From NCBI RefSeq assembly GCF_002086815.1, contig NZ_MVID01000037.1:1-54159 (forward strand): a stretch of 54,159 nt of DNA, given 5' to 3'. Positions 1 through 8,359 of the stretch are shown one piece after another; position 1 is the stretch's first letter; the number at the start of each line of letters is the position of its first letter. Under the pieces are notes generated by a model. The model did no database searches. It was not told the origin of the DNA and saw only the letters and a list, made by a program, of their open reading frames with translations. Position numbers and translations under genes: made by a program. This stretch comes from Mycolicibacterium parafortuitum (GTDB lineage: Bacteria > Actinomycetota > Actinomycetes > Mycobacteriales > Mycobacteriaceae).

Positions 1-60
1 GAATGATATTTCGCGGTCAGCCCGCCCCGGCCCCCGCGGGCTGACCGCGAAATATCATTC
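1..60. repeat. 25-bp perfect inverted repeat with 10-nt loop
   Basis: Bases 1-25 are the exact reverse complement of bases 36-60, with a C-rich 10-nt spacer (26-35). Each arm has an AT-rich outer part (GAATGATATTT) and a GC-rich inner part. It lies 67 nt past the stop codon of the minus-strand lipoprotein gene, so it could act as a bidirectional terminator or transcript-end hairpin. It could also be a dispersed palindromic element. No U-tract follows the stem. The left flank is outside the window. Confidence 0.85.
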
Positions 61-127
61 CGGGTCCCAGATCGGGCCCCGGGCACAACCCTGGGCGATA
101 TCTCGCGGGGCGAAGGTGTCGCGCTGA

Positions 128-1012
128 CTACTTGAAGTACGGGTCCAACAGAGTCGACCAGGCCTGGTCGAGCTGCTGCCATTCGTCCTGACAGCCCACC
201 GCACGGTCCTCGGGTATGACCCCGTTGGTGACCAGGTCGGCGAAGGTGTCCGGGTTGGAGCCGTAGATCCAGCACACCAGGTTGTACACGCGCTGCATGT
301 CCAGCGAGTGCACGTCGGCCATGGCACCGTTGTCGATCTCGGGGTTGGCCTCGCCGCTGGCGGCGAACACGCGCGCGAAATCCGTGATCGCCTGCACCGA
401 CTCCGGGTCGACCTGGCCGTCATCACCGGGGGTCAGCAGGATGTAGGCGGCCAACTGGTCGGCGACGTCCTCCTCGCGGCCCGTCACCGGGAGGTCGTAG
501 ACGGTGATCGCCATGTGTCCGACCTCGTGATAGAACGTCGCCCATTCGGCGTTGATCGCCGACGTGGTCGCGTCCGCGTCGCCTGCTTCGGTGAAGATCC
601 GCTCGCTGTTGGAGGTGTCCTCGTAGCAGATGGTGATGGTCTTGTCGCTCGGGCTCCAGAACGCGTTGGCCTGGTCGCACTGCGCCCCCAGCAGCGGGAT
701 GTCGTAGGGCAGGTTCAGCGTCTGGTTGATGTCGTCGGCCATGTCCTCAAGCGCGTGGTCGTCCTCCAGGAGTTCCTTGCCGCGAAGCGCGTCCGGGCTC
801 TGGGTGTCCTGGTAGCTCGCGATCATCGTGCCGCCCGCGTCCGGCGGTGCCTCCGGAACCTGCTCCGGGTCGACCTTGCCCTTCGCGGGTTCGGCCTCCG
901 CCGACTCCGAGGCGTCCGGAGGGTCAGGGGTGTCGGCTTGCTGTTCCTGGGTGCTTGCGCATGCAACGACGAGGAGACCGGCCGCCAGCAGCGGTAACAT
1001 CCGTGTACGCAT
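128..1012 (-). CDS. DUF4344-type putative zinc metallopeptidase lipoprotein
   Basis: A predicted secreted lipoprotein of 294 aa. The start at 1012 is preferred over the upstream ATG at 1048 because an AAGGGG ribosome site lies just before it and the product then opens with a clean lipoprotein signal (MRTRMLPLLAAGLLVVAC, lipobox VVAC). An acidic, Pro-rich linker follows. The catalytic-looking segment FYHEVGHMA contains HEVGH at residues 162-166, a zincin-type zinc site, followed by a helix with EEDVADQLAAY that may supply a third ligand. The layout matches the DUF4344 putative metallopeptidase family, whose substrates are not known to me. The gene stands alone with nothing operonic around it. 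Confidence 0.8.
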   Translation of the reverse strand: MRTRMLPLLAAGLLVVACASTQEQQADTPDPPDASESAEAEPAKGKVDPEQVPEAPPDAGGTMIASYQDTQSPDALRGKELLEDDHALEDMADDINQTLNLPYDIPLLGAQCDQANAFWSPSDKTITICYEDTSNSERIFTEAGDADATTSAINAEWATFYHEVGHMAITVYDLPVTGREEDVADQLAAYILLTPGDDGQVDPESVQAITDFARVFAASGEANPEIDNGAMADVHSLDMQRVYNLVCWIYGSNPDTFADLVTNGVIPEDRAVGCQDEWQQLDQAWSTLLDPYFK

Positions 1013-1093
1013 AGGCTCTGCCCCTTTGCTGCGAACGCCTATTGACACGGAAGCAGATTTCTGTGGCGAGCGGCGCGACTTCGCAGTTTTCGT

Positions 1094-1534
1094 TCAGGAC
1101 AGCACGAGCTCGAAGATCGGGATGACCCGGTCGGTGCGCTTCTCGTACTCACCGAACCCCGGTGCTCGCTCGACGATGCGCGGATAGACGCTGTCCCGCT
1201 CGTCGCGGGGCAGCTCCCGCGCGGTCGCGTTCTTCGGCGGATCCGCGCCGATCTCGACGGTGACCTCCGGGTGCGCGCGAATGTTGAACGCCCACGCCGG
1301 GTCTCGGTCCCGCCCAGCCGAGGAGCCCACGATGTAGACGTGGCCGTCGATGTCGAAATACCCGGTCGGGGTGGTCCGTGGTTGCCCGCTCTTGGCGCCG
1401 ATGGCGGTCAGCAACAGCAGCGGGAATCCCTCGAACTGGCCGCCGACCTTGCCGCCGTTGGCCCGGAACTCGTCGATGGTGCGCTGGTTGAAATCCCGTT
1501 CGCCGGCCCGCGCCTCGTCAGCCATGACCTCCAT
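1094..1534 (-). CDS. Ddn-like deazaflavin-dependent nitroreductase family protein
   Basis: A 146-aa single-domain protein of the split-barrel deazaflavin (F420)-dependent nitroreductase family (DUF385), typified by mycobacterial Ddn. Family-typical blocks are visible: FPLLLLTAIGAKSGQPRTTP near residues 41-60, YFDIDGHVYIVGSSAGRDRDPAWAFNIRAHP in the middle, and a C-terminal VIPIFEL. Family members reduce quinones or nitroaromatics with F420H2, but the substrate here is unknown. The length is normal. A second in-frame ATG lies at 1525; the first is kept because GGGGG precedes it. It diverges from the amidase gene across a 79-nt gap that must hold both promoters. Confidence 0.85.
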   Translation of the reverse strand: MEVMADEARAGERDFNQRTIDEFRANGGKVGGQFEGFPLLLLTAIGAKSGQPRTTPTGYFDIDGHVYIVGSSAGRDRDPAWAFNIRAHPEVTVEIGADPPKNATARELPRDERDSVYPRIVERAPGFGEYEKRTDRVIPIFELVLS

Positions 1535-1613
1535 GGTGCCCCCGCCGGCGGTTCCGCACCCCCAATTTCACAACCGCGCTGCGCGCCCGCCGGGTCCGGA
1601 CGAGGATGGCGGG

Positions 1614-2627
1614 ATGGAGCACGTCACCTTCATCCCGACGCCTGAGCAGTTCCGGTACACGTTCGGCGGGGCGGAGCCGGTGATGCGGATCAAACCGCAG
1701 ACGGTGCTGACGCTGTGGGCCGAGGACGCCTACGGCGGACGGATCACCAGCGCGGCCGACGTCGCGTCCGCGGTGCTCGACACCCCGGACCTGAACCCGC
1801 AGACCGGTCCGTTCTATGTCGAGGGCGCCGAACCCGGCGACACCCTGGCCGTCCACCTGGTCGATCTGACACCGGCACGCACGTGGGGCGCGTCCACGCT
1901 GATCCCGTTCTTCGGCGGCCTGACCAGTGTGCCGGTCAGCCCGACGCTGCAGGACGCCCTGCCGGAACGCACCTGGATCTACGAATATGATTCCGCAGCA
2001 AAAACATTGGCGTTCAACGCGCACGGCAGCGAGTTCAGCGTCGCACTGCCGTCCAACCCGATGCTCGGCACCATCGGCGTCGCACCCGACCGGCGGGAGG
2101 TCCGTACCTCGCTGGTGCCCGACATCTTCGGCGGCAACATGGACACCCCCGAGATGGCCGCGGGCGCAACGTGTTATCTGCACGTCAACGTCCCGGGAGC
2201 GCTGTTCTCGCTCGGGGACGGGCACTACCGCCAGGGCGAGGGCGAGTCGTGCGGGACCGCGGTCGAGGGCGCGATGCACGTCACCGCGATCGTCGACCTG
2301 ATCAAGGGCGGCACATCGGCGTGGCCCCGGCTGGAGACCGACACCCACCTGATGTGCATCGGCTCAGGCCGCCCGATGGAGGAGGCGTGGCGGGCGAGTC
2401 AGGTCGAGATGATCACCTGGCTCGGCGAGCTGTACGGCCTCGACCGGTACGACGCGTACCAGCTGCTGACCCAGATCTCGCTGTGCCCGATCGCCAACGT
2501 CGTCGACACCAACTACAGCACCGTCACCAAGATCGACAAGCGGCTGCTGCCGCCGGCACCCGCCTACGGCGGTCTGCACTCCGAATTGCGCTCTGCTGCA
2601 GCCGCACTGGGCACCATCAACTACTGA
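1614..2627 (+). CDS. acetamidase/formamidase family protein
   Basis: A 337-aa cytosolic amidase of the FmdA/AmdA family, which hydrolyses short amides such as formamide and acetamide to ammonia and the acid. Family blocks are visible: VEGAEPGDTLAVHL, FGGNMDTPEM and GDGHYRQGEGESCGTAVEG. The start at 1614 is chosen because GAGGA lies 9 nt upstream and the protein begins at the family's usual position; the open frame runs further upstream but overlaps the divergent promoter. A short-chain dehydrogenase gene follows after 10 nt, so the two are probably co-transcribed. The true substrate is not predictable from sequence. Confidence 0.88.
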   Translation: MEHVTFIPTPEQFRYTFGGAEPVMRIKPQTVLTLWAEDAYGGRITSAADVASAVLDTPDLNPQTGPFYVEGAEPGDTLAVHLVDLTPARTWGASTLIPFFGGLTSVPVSPTLQDALPERTWIYEYDSAAKTLAFNAHGSEFSVALPSNPMLGTIGVAPDRREVRTSLVPDIFGGNMDTPEMAAGATCYLHVNVPGALFSLGDGHYRQGEGESCGTAVEGAMHVTAIVDLIKGGTSAWPRLETDTHLMCIGSGRPMEEAWRASQVEMITWLGELYGLDRYDAYQLLTQISLCPIANVVDTNYSTVTKIDKRLLPPAPAYGGLHSELRSAAAALGTINY

Positions 2628-2637
2628 GGAGACAGGT

Positions 2638-3399
2638 ATGGATCTCGGACTTGCCGGCAAGCGCTTCGTCGTCAGCGGCGGCACCCGCGGCATCGGACGC
2701 GCGATCGTCGAGGGGCTGCTCGCCGAGGGCGCCTCGGTCGCGTTCTGCGCGCGCACCCCGGAGGACGTCGAGCAGGTGCAAGCGCAGTTGAAGGCCGGCG
2801 GCGCGACCGCAGTGGGCGCCGCGGTCGATGTCGGTGACGCCGCGGCGGTGGAAGCGTGGGTGAACGCGGCGGCCGGCATGTTCAGCGGCCTCGACGGGGT
2901 GGTGTCCAACGTCAGCGCGCTGGCCATCCCGGAGACCCACGAGAACTGGCGCACCACCTTCGAGGTCGATCTGATGGGCACGGTGAGCATGGTCGACGCG
3001 GCGCTGCCCTACCTGCTGGAGTCCGATGCGGGATCGATTGTGACGGTCTCGAGTGTGTCCGGCCGCGAGGTCGACTTCGCCGCGGGTCCCTACGGCACGA
3101 TGAAGGCCGCGATCATCCATTACACCCAGGGGCTGGCCTTCAAACTCGCCGCGCAGGGGGTGCGCGCCAACTCCGTCAGCCCTGGTAACACGTACTTCCC
3201 GGGCGGGGTGTGGCCGTCGATCGAGGAGAACGACCCGCAGCTGTTCGCCGCGGCGCTCGCGCTCAACCCGACCGGCCGGATGGCCACGCCCCAGGAGGTG
3301 GCCAACGCGGTGGTGTTCCTGTCCAGTTCGGCGGCCAGCTTCATCACCGGGACCAATCTGCTCGTCGACGGCGCGCTCACCCGCGGCGTGCAGTTCTAG
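2638..3399 (+). CDS. short-chain dehydrogenase/reductase (SDR)
   Basis: A 253-aa classical SDR. The N-terminal nucleotide-binding motif reads VSGGTRGIGRAIV. The catalytic triad is Ser139, Tyr152 and Lys156 (PYGTMK), and the C-terminal block VVFLSSSAASFITGTNLLVDGA is typical. AGGAGA immediately precedes the ATG. It lies 10 nt after the amidase gene and probably shares its transcript, so it may act on the same nitrogen or carbonyl compound (inference). It converges on the MocR regulator gene with only 6 nt between stop codons. Confidence 0.92.
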   Translation: MDLGLAGKRFVVSGGTRGIGRAIVEGLLAEGASVAFCARTPEDVEQVQAQLKAGGATAVGAAVDVGDAAAVEAWVNAAAGMFSGLDGVVSNVSALAIPETHENWRTTFEVDLMGTVSMVDAALPYLLESDAGSIVTVSSVSGREVDFAAGPYGTMKAAIIHYTQGLAFKLAAQGVRANSVSPGNTYFPGGVWPSIEENDPQLFAAALALNPTGRMATPQEVANAVVFLSSSAASFITGTNLLVDGALTRGVQF

Positions 3400-3405
3400 C
3401 GAGGC

Positions 3406-4749
3406 TCAGTCGAAGTACTCGCGGTCGGCGGAGTGCACCGCCGCGCGTACCGCGGTGGCCAGGTCGGCGATCCGGCCGGGATCCTCGGGTAGTTGCAGGA
3501 TCGAGAACCGCAGCAGCCCTTCGGTTTCGTTGACGAAGGATCTGGCACCGGCAGCGGCGACGATCCCCTGCCGCGCGAGGTTGATCAATGCCGAGGTCTC
3601 GTCGGGCACCCGGACCCAGACGACGAAGCCGTCCGGGCTGGCGGTGGCCCGCAGTCCGACGGCGGTGAACGCATCGAGCGCGGACTGCCGCCGCAGCCGG
3701 TAGCGGCTGCGGGTGCGGGCCGTCGCGAGCCCGACGTCGGGGTCGTCGATCAGGTGGGCCAACGCGTTCTGCAGGATGCGGCTGTTGGACGCCATCCCGA
3801 AGCTGCGCAGCCGTACGGTGCGTTCGATCAGGTCGGCGCTGCCGCCCAGCACGGCGGTGCGCAGGTCGATGCCGAACGCCTTGCAGTAGCTGCGGATCCG
3901 CAGCACCCGGTCGGGCAGGTGGTGTCCCAGCGTGGCCGGTTCACCGGACGCCAGCGGGCCGGCGCTGTCGTCTTCGACCACCCAGGCGCCGGTGCCGACG
4001 ATCTCGGCCAGTTCCCGTGCGCGGGCCGCGGTCAGCGCACCGGTCATCGCGTAGGCGCCGCTGGGTTGCAGCACCAGCGCGGTGGCGCCGCGGCGGATCG
4101 CGGCGGAGACGGATTCCACGGTCGGGCCCTGGTCGTCGGCGCGGATGCCGAACGCCTCGATGCCGAGTTGGCGCAGGATGTCGAGATAGCCCGGGCTGAC
4201 CGGTTCTTCGACGCCGACGGGCCCGCCGGACGCCGCCGCCGCGGTCGCGAGCACCACCGCTTCGGTGCCGCCGCCCACGCAGTTCCATCCCTGTGCGGCA
4301 AACGGCCAGCTGGCCTCGACGGCGCGCCGCAACCGGTCGGTGATGTACGCACGCTCGGGATTGTGCAGATCTGCTGTCGCACCCAGGCTCTCGGCCACCG
4401 CGACGGTCAGGTCGGGTTGCAGCGCCGGGTCGGGGGTCACCAGTGCGAGCTCGACGGCGGGCCAGTCCACGGGCTCGCGGCTGGGCAGTGGCCGGTTCAG
4501 GTCGGCGACGACGGTGCCGCCGCGGCGCCGGGTGTGCAGCCGCCCGCTGTCGCGGACCCGGCTCCACGCGGTCATCACGGTGCCGGGGCTGACCCCGGCG
4601 GCGCGGGCGAAGTCCCGGATCGTCGGCAGGTGGGATCCGGGGCGTAGCTCCCCTCCGTCGATGAGCCGGGTCAGCCCGTGTCCCAGGTCTTTCGACGACG
4701 TGGCCCGCAGCCGCTGTGCCAGCCAGACGGCGTCGACCTGCTCGGACAC
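3406..4749 (-). CDS. MocR-type GntR/aminotransferase-fold transcriptional regulator
   Basis: About 447 aa: an N-terminal GntR winged helix (residues about 10-75, including LPTIRDFARAAGVSPGTVMTAW) joined to a fold-type-I aminotransferase domain. The PLP-binding lysine is in SYCKAFG, residue 290 from the GTG start. MocR proteins use PLP as a sensor cofactor; TauR and GabR are characterised members. The GTG at 4749 sits 1 nt after the stop of the upstream gene; an ATG at 4773 would give a 23-nt overlap. This is the last gene of the ten-gene minus-strand unit, so autoregulation of the unit is plausible. MocR regulators usually bind direct repeats, and two sets occur at the promoter end of this unit. 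Confidence 0.88.
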   Translation of the reverse strand: MSEQVDAVWLAQRLRATSSKDLGHGLTRLIDGGELRPGSHLPTIRDFARAAGVSPGTVMTAWSRVRDSGRLHTRRRGGTVVADLNRPLPSREPVDWPAVELALVTPDPALQPDLTVAVAESLGATADLHNPERAYITDRLRRAVEASWPFAAQGWNCVGGGTEAVVLATAAAASGGPVGVEEPVSPGYLDILRQLGIEAFGIRADDQGPTVESVSAAIRRGATALVLQPSGAYAMTGALTAARARELAEIVGTGAWVVEDDSAGPLASGEPATLGHHLPDRVLRIRSYCKAFGIDLRTAVLGGSADLIERTVRLRSFGMASNSRILQNALAHLIDDPDVGLATARTRSRYRLRRQSALDAFTAVGLRATASPDGFVVWVRVPDETSALINLARQGIVAAAGARSFVNETEGLLRFSILQLPEDPGRIADLATAVRAAVHSADREYFD

Positions 4750-4750
4750 G

Positions 4751-6049
4751 TCAGCCCCGCTCCGGCAGAGCAAGCCTGCTGCGCAGGTCGTGGTCGGTGG
4801 CCGGTTTCCACAGCCCCCGCTCGGCGAGCAGCGGCATCACCTGGTCGGCGAACTGCGCGATCCCCGATCCGTAACCGATCATGAATCCGTCGGCGGCGCC
4901 GGCGACGAACCACCGCTCCAGTTCGTCGGCGACGGCCTGCGGTGATGCGGTCAGCGCGAAATGCCCGTGCTCCAACGCAATCCGTTCCAGCACCTCGCGC
5001 AGCGTGACACCGGGTTCGCGGGCCCAGTTCAGGTAGATCTGGGCGCGGCTTCGGCGTCCGGCCGAGGCCGCCAGGTCTGCGTCGGTCGGGAGGTGTGACG
5101 CCGGGATCGATTCGTCCAGTGCGAGGTTGGCGAACTGGAAGCGGTCAGACTCACGCAGCACGGCACGGCGGGCCTTCTCCAGCAGATCCGGGGTGACGTG
5201 GCGGGAGCGCACTCGGCGGGCGTCGGCGGCGTCGGCACCGAGGAATGCGCGGAACCCGGGCATGACCAGTACCTCGTCGGGGGCGCGACCGGCCGCGGCG
5301 ACCTCGGCGCGCAGCCGCGTTGCGAAATCGATCCCCTGCTCCAGATCGGGTGCGGCGACGAACACCACGTCGGCGTTGCGCGCGGCGAACGCGATACCTT
5401 CAGGGGACGCACCTGCCTGCACCAGCACCGGTCGCCGCGCCGGCCCCGGCTTGTCCAGCGGTCCGCTGACCGAGAAGTGTTCCCCGGCATGGTCGATGGC
5501 GTGCACCCGGGACACGTCGAGGTAGCGCCCGGCGGCCTTGTCGTCGACGATCGCGGACTCCGGAAAGCTGGCCCACAGCGCGTCGACGACGTCGAGGAAC
5601 TCCTGGGCCCGCGCGTACCGCTGCGTCGGCGACGGCAGCTGTTCCAGCCCGAAGTTGCCCTCCCCGGTGAACGACGTGACGACGTTCCAGGCCACCCGCC
5701 CGCCGCTGAGCCGGTCCAGTGACGCCAGCGTGCGGGCCTGGTGGAACGGCGCGCCGAAGGTGGTGGACCCGGTGGTGATGAATCCGATGTGACGGGTGCG
5801 CGCGACCAGCGCGGTGACCAGGGTCGTCGGGTCGAACGGCAGCCGCGGGCTGAGCTGGCGCACCGGGTCGAAACCGAGGAAGTCGGCATAGAACAGCGCG
5901 TCGAACCCGGCGTCCTCGGCCCAGTTCGCCCACGCGGCGTGCTGGTCGAGGTCGGCGATGTCGGCCGGGGTGACGTCCGGGTCGCGCCAGCGGGCGATCG
6001 GCCCGAACGCGTACTCACCGGACGCCACCAACCGCAGGCTTCGCGTCAT
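4751..6049 (-). CDS. LLM-class flavin monooxygenase (NtaA/SnaA/DszA type)
   Basis: A 432-aa TIM-barrel, FMN-dependent monooxygenase of the bacterial-luciferase superfamily, NtaA/SnaA/DszA branch. Members use FMNH2 and oxygen to attack C-S or C-N bonds, for example sulfone cleavage by DszA. Recognisable blocks are RTRHIGFITTGSTTFGAPFH and RLSGGRVAWNVVTSF, plus the C-terminal ERWFVAGAADGFMIGYG. It overlaps the preceding monooxygenase by 4 nt (ATGA), indicating translational coupling. It is one of four LLM proteins in the unit. No dedicated flavin reductase is present, so FMNH2 must come from elsewhere. Confidence 0.9.
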   Translation of the reverse strand: MTRSLRLVASGEYAFGPIARWRDPDVTPADIADLDQHAAWANWAEDAGFDALFYADFLGFDPVRQLSPRLPFDPTTLVTALVARTRHIGFITTGSTTFGAPFHQARTLASLDRLSGGRVAWNVVTSFTGEGNFGLEQLPSPTQRYARAQEFLDVVDALWASFPESAIVDDKAAGRYLDVSRVHAIDHAGEHFSVSGPLDKPGPARRPVLVQAGASPEGIAFAARNADVVFVAAPDLEQGIDFATRLRAEVAAAGRAPDEVLVMPGFRAFLGADAADARRVRSRHVTPDLLEKARRAVLRESDRFQFANLALDESIPASHLPTDADLAASAGRRSRAQIYLNWAREPGVTLREVLERIALEHGHFALTASPQAVADELERWFVAGAADGFMIGYGSGIAQFADQVMPLLAERGLWKPATDHDLRSRLALPERG

Positions 6050-7404
6050 CGGCTCAACACACCCGCGCCCAGCCGGTGCGGTGCGAGCCCGTAGTGCTCG
6101 CGCAGCGTAGTGCCCTCGTAGTCCTCATGGAACACACCGCGGACCTGTAGCAGCGGCACCACGTGGTCGACGAAGTCGGCGAGCACACCCGGTGAGCTGG
6201 CGACGTGCAGGTTGAACCCGTCGGCGGCGCCGGCCAGGTACCACTCGGTGATGGTGTCGGCCACCTGCTCCGGGGTGCCGATCACCGACACATGCTGGGT
6301 TCCGTTGCGGCGCAACGCCAGGACCTCGCGAGCGGTCAGGTTGTCGCGGGCCGCGGCGTCCAGCAGCCGGTCCAGCTCGCTGGCCGCGCTGCGGCTGATC
6401 TCGGCGTCGGCGATCAGGTGCAACGGTAGCGGACGATCCATGTGGAACTCCGATACCGGGATGCCGAGCTGGCGGGCGAAGAACGACAGCCGGGTCGCAT
6501 CCGGGGTCGCCTCGGTCAGCTCGTGGTGCCGCCGCTGTGCGGCCGCTTCGGTGTCGCCGAGCACGACGAAGAAGCCGGGCAGCACCTTCATCGTGTCCGG
6601 ATCACGACCGGCGTCGGCTGCCCTGCCGCGCAACAGGTTCCGGTAGGTGACACCGGCGCCGAGCTCGGTCTGGTGGGTGTACACCGCGTCGGCGGTGCGG
6701 GCCGCCAGCGCGGTACCGCGTTCGGATGCGCCCGCCTGCACCAGCAGCGGCCTGCCCTGCCGTGACGGTGGCACCAGCGGCTCCCCGGCGACCTGGATGC
6801 GCTCACCGGCGACTGCGGCGGGCCGGATCGCGCCCGGCCGAAGGTAGTCGCCGGTGGCTTTGTCCCCGGCGATCGGGTCCGGTTCCCACGCCTCCCACAG
6901 CGTCAGCACGGCGTCGACGAACTCCTCGGCGCGCGCGTAGCGCTCGTCCTTCGGATCCGCCTGTGCGGCAGAGAAGTTGCGGGCGGGCCGGTCCCCGGCG
7001 GTGACAACGTAGTTCCACGCTGCCCGGCCGTCGCTGACCAGGTCCAGCGATGCGACCTGGCGGGCCAGGTTGTACGGGTCGTTGTAGGACGTCGACGCGG
7101 TCCCGATCAGGCCGATCCGCTCGGTGCGCCCGGCGATCGCGGTCAGCGCGATGAACGGGGTCAGGGCCCGCCACGGGTGGTGCCAGTACGCGTCGTCCCA
7201 CGCCGGGGTGTCGGCGAGGAACACCGCCTGGAACTTTCCGCGCTCGGCGAGTTGGGCGGCCTCCACGTAGTGGTGGTGCGACACGAACCACGACGGGTCG
7301 CGGTCGTCGAGCCGCCACGATCCCTTCGCCGTCCCGCCGGGAAGCAGGTTCAGGTTGAGGATCAGGCCCTGGTTGCCGAGGGCACGGTCACGAGGTCCGG
7401 GCAT
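6046..7404 (-). CDS. LLM-class flavin monooxygenase (NtaA/SnaA/DszA type)
   Basis: A 452-aa member of the same family, opening with the typical LILNLNLLPGGTAKGSWR segment. It also has RTERIGLIGTASTSYNDPYN and LVSDGRAAWNYVVTAGD, and the C-terminal EWYLAGAADGFNLHV. The start ATG has a GGGAGGG ribosome site and overlaps the upstream LLM gene by 17 nt. It resembles the LLM protein at 13733 more than the one at 4751: both share the NLNLIPGG/NLNLLPGG opening and the ERGKFQAVFLADTPAW-type block. The two may act on related substrates or successive steps. Confidence 0.9.
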   Translation of the reverse strand: MPGPRDRALGNQGLILNLNLLPGGTAKGSWRLDDRDPSWFVSHHHYVEAAQLAERGKFQAVFLADTPAWDDAYWHHPWRALTPFIALTAIAGRTERIGLIGTASTSYNDPYNLARQVASLDLVSDGRAAWNYVVTAGDRPARNFSAAQADPKDERYARAEEFVDAVLTLWEAWEPDPIAGDKATGDYLRPGAIRPAAVAGERIQVAGEPLVPPSRQGRPLLVQAGASERGTALAARTADAVYTHQTELGAGVTYRNLLRGRAADAGRDPDTMKVLPGFFVVLGDTEAAAQRRHHELTEATPDATRLSFFARQLGIPVSEFHMDRPLPLHLIADAEISRSAASELDRLLDAAARDNLTAREVLALRRNGTQHVSVIGTPEQVADTITEWYLAGAADGFNLHVASSPGVLADFVDHVVPLLQVRGVFHEDYEGTTLREHYGLAPHRLGAGVLSR

Positions 7405-8359
7405 ACTGCCGTCCCTCCCTGCGCACCGGATCCAGCACTTCCGACACCGTCAGCGACAGGCTCGATTTCCACTGCGCCAGCGTCAGCTTCGCCGGCGCGA
7501 CCTGAAGCAGCACCTCGTCGACGTAGTCGAGCTCGGGATCGTTGCGCAACCGCTCACGCACCAGTTCGGGGTCGCCGAACCACGGTTCCCCGTCACCGTT
7601 ACGGACATGCACGTCGATGGCGTGCTGCCCGGCCAGCTTTCGCGCCTCGGCGGTCGTCTCGGCGACGATGACCGACCGTGACGCCGCGATGCGCTGGTGC
7701 TCACCGGCCTCCGACCGGAACGCGTCGATCGCCTCGCTGTGCCGGGCCAGGTTGCCCTGGTAGTTCAGCGCTTTCGACGAGCGCAGCAACAGGTTGTCGC
7801 CGACCCGGCCGATCTCGCGGGCGTGCTCCGGATCGCTGGCCACCCGCCACAACCGCTGCGGCAGCGTCCCGGCCGGCGGATACAGCCGGCGCCCACCGCC
7901 GAGATCGACCCCGCCCAGGATCCTGCGCAGGTGCGCCACCTTGTCGGCGTACACCCGCAACCGGTCGTCCCAGTCGACGCCGAACGGCCCGAACGCCCAG
8001 TCCTCCAGCCCCGAACCCAGACCGAGCTGCAACCGGCCACCCGAGAGCGCATCGGCGATCACCGCATCCTCGGCCACCCGGATCGGGTTCTCCAGCGTGA
8101 TCACGACGACGCCGGCGCCGAGCTTGATGGTGCTCGTGCGCTGGCTCGCCGCGGCGAGGAACACCAGTGGCGACGCGATGGTGCCCTTGTCGGACCGGAA
8201 GTGATGCGAGGTGATCCACGCGGTCGACAACCCCAGCTGCTCGGCGTGCTCGATCAGATCGAGCCCGTCGTGGTACTGCCGGACCGGGTCAGCGTCGGTG
8301 TCGTTGAGCCGGAAGAAGATCCCGAAGTCCGGCAACCCGCCGCTACGACGCGGTGTCAT
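7388..8359 (-). CDS. LLM-class flavin-dependent oxidoreductase (short form)
   Basis: A 323-aa LLM protein, shorter than the NtaA/DszA type. It carries LDLIEHAEQLGLSTAWITSHHF at the N-terminus, then IKLGAGVVVITLENPIRVAED and ADALSGGRLQLGLGSG, the standard luciferase-fold blocks. Its start overlaps the 3-prime end of the binding-protein gene by 17 nt and its end overlaps the next LLM gene by 17 nt, so it is embedded in the unit. It may be a second-stage monooxygenase or reductase acting on the product of the larger enzymes (inference). Confidence 0.88.
   Translation of the reverse strand: MTPRRSGGLPDFGIFFRLNDTDADPVRQYHDGLDLIEHAEQLGLSTAWITSHHFRSDKGTIASPLVFLAAASQRTSTIKLGAGVVVITLENPIRVAEDAVIADALSGGRLQLGLGSGLEDWAFGPFGVDWDDRLRVYADKVAHLRRILGGVDLGGGRRLYPPAGTLPQRLWRVASDPEHAREIGRVGDNLLLRSSKALNYQGNLARHSEAIDAFRSEAGEHQRIAASRSVIVAETTAEARKLAGQHAIDVHVRNGDGEPWFGDPELVRERLRNDPELDYVDEVLLQVAPAKLTLAQWKSSLSLTVSEVLDPVRREGRQYARTS

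Noticed and set aside
1350..1613. N-terminal extension of the amidase
   Set aside because: It overlaps the divergent gene on the other strand and the family begins at 1614, where a ribosome site exists.
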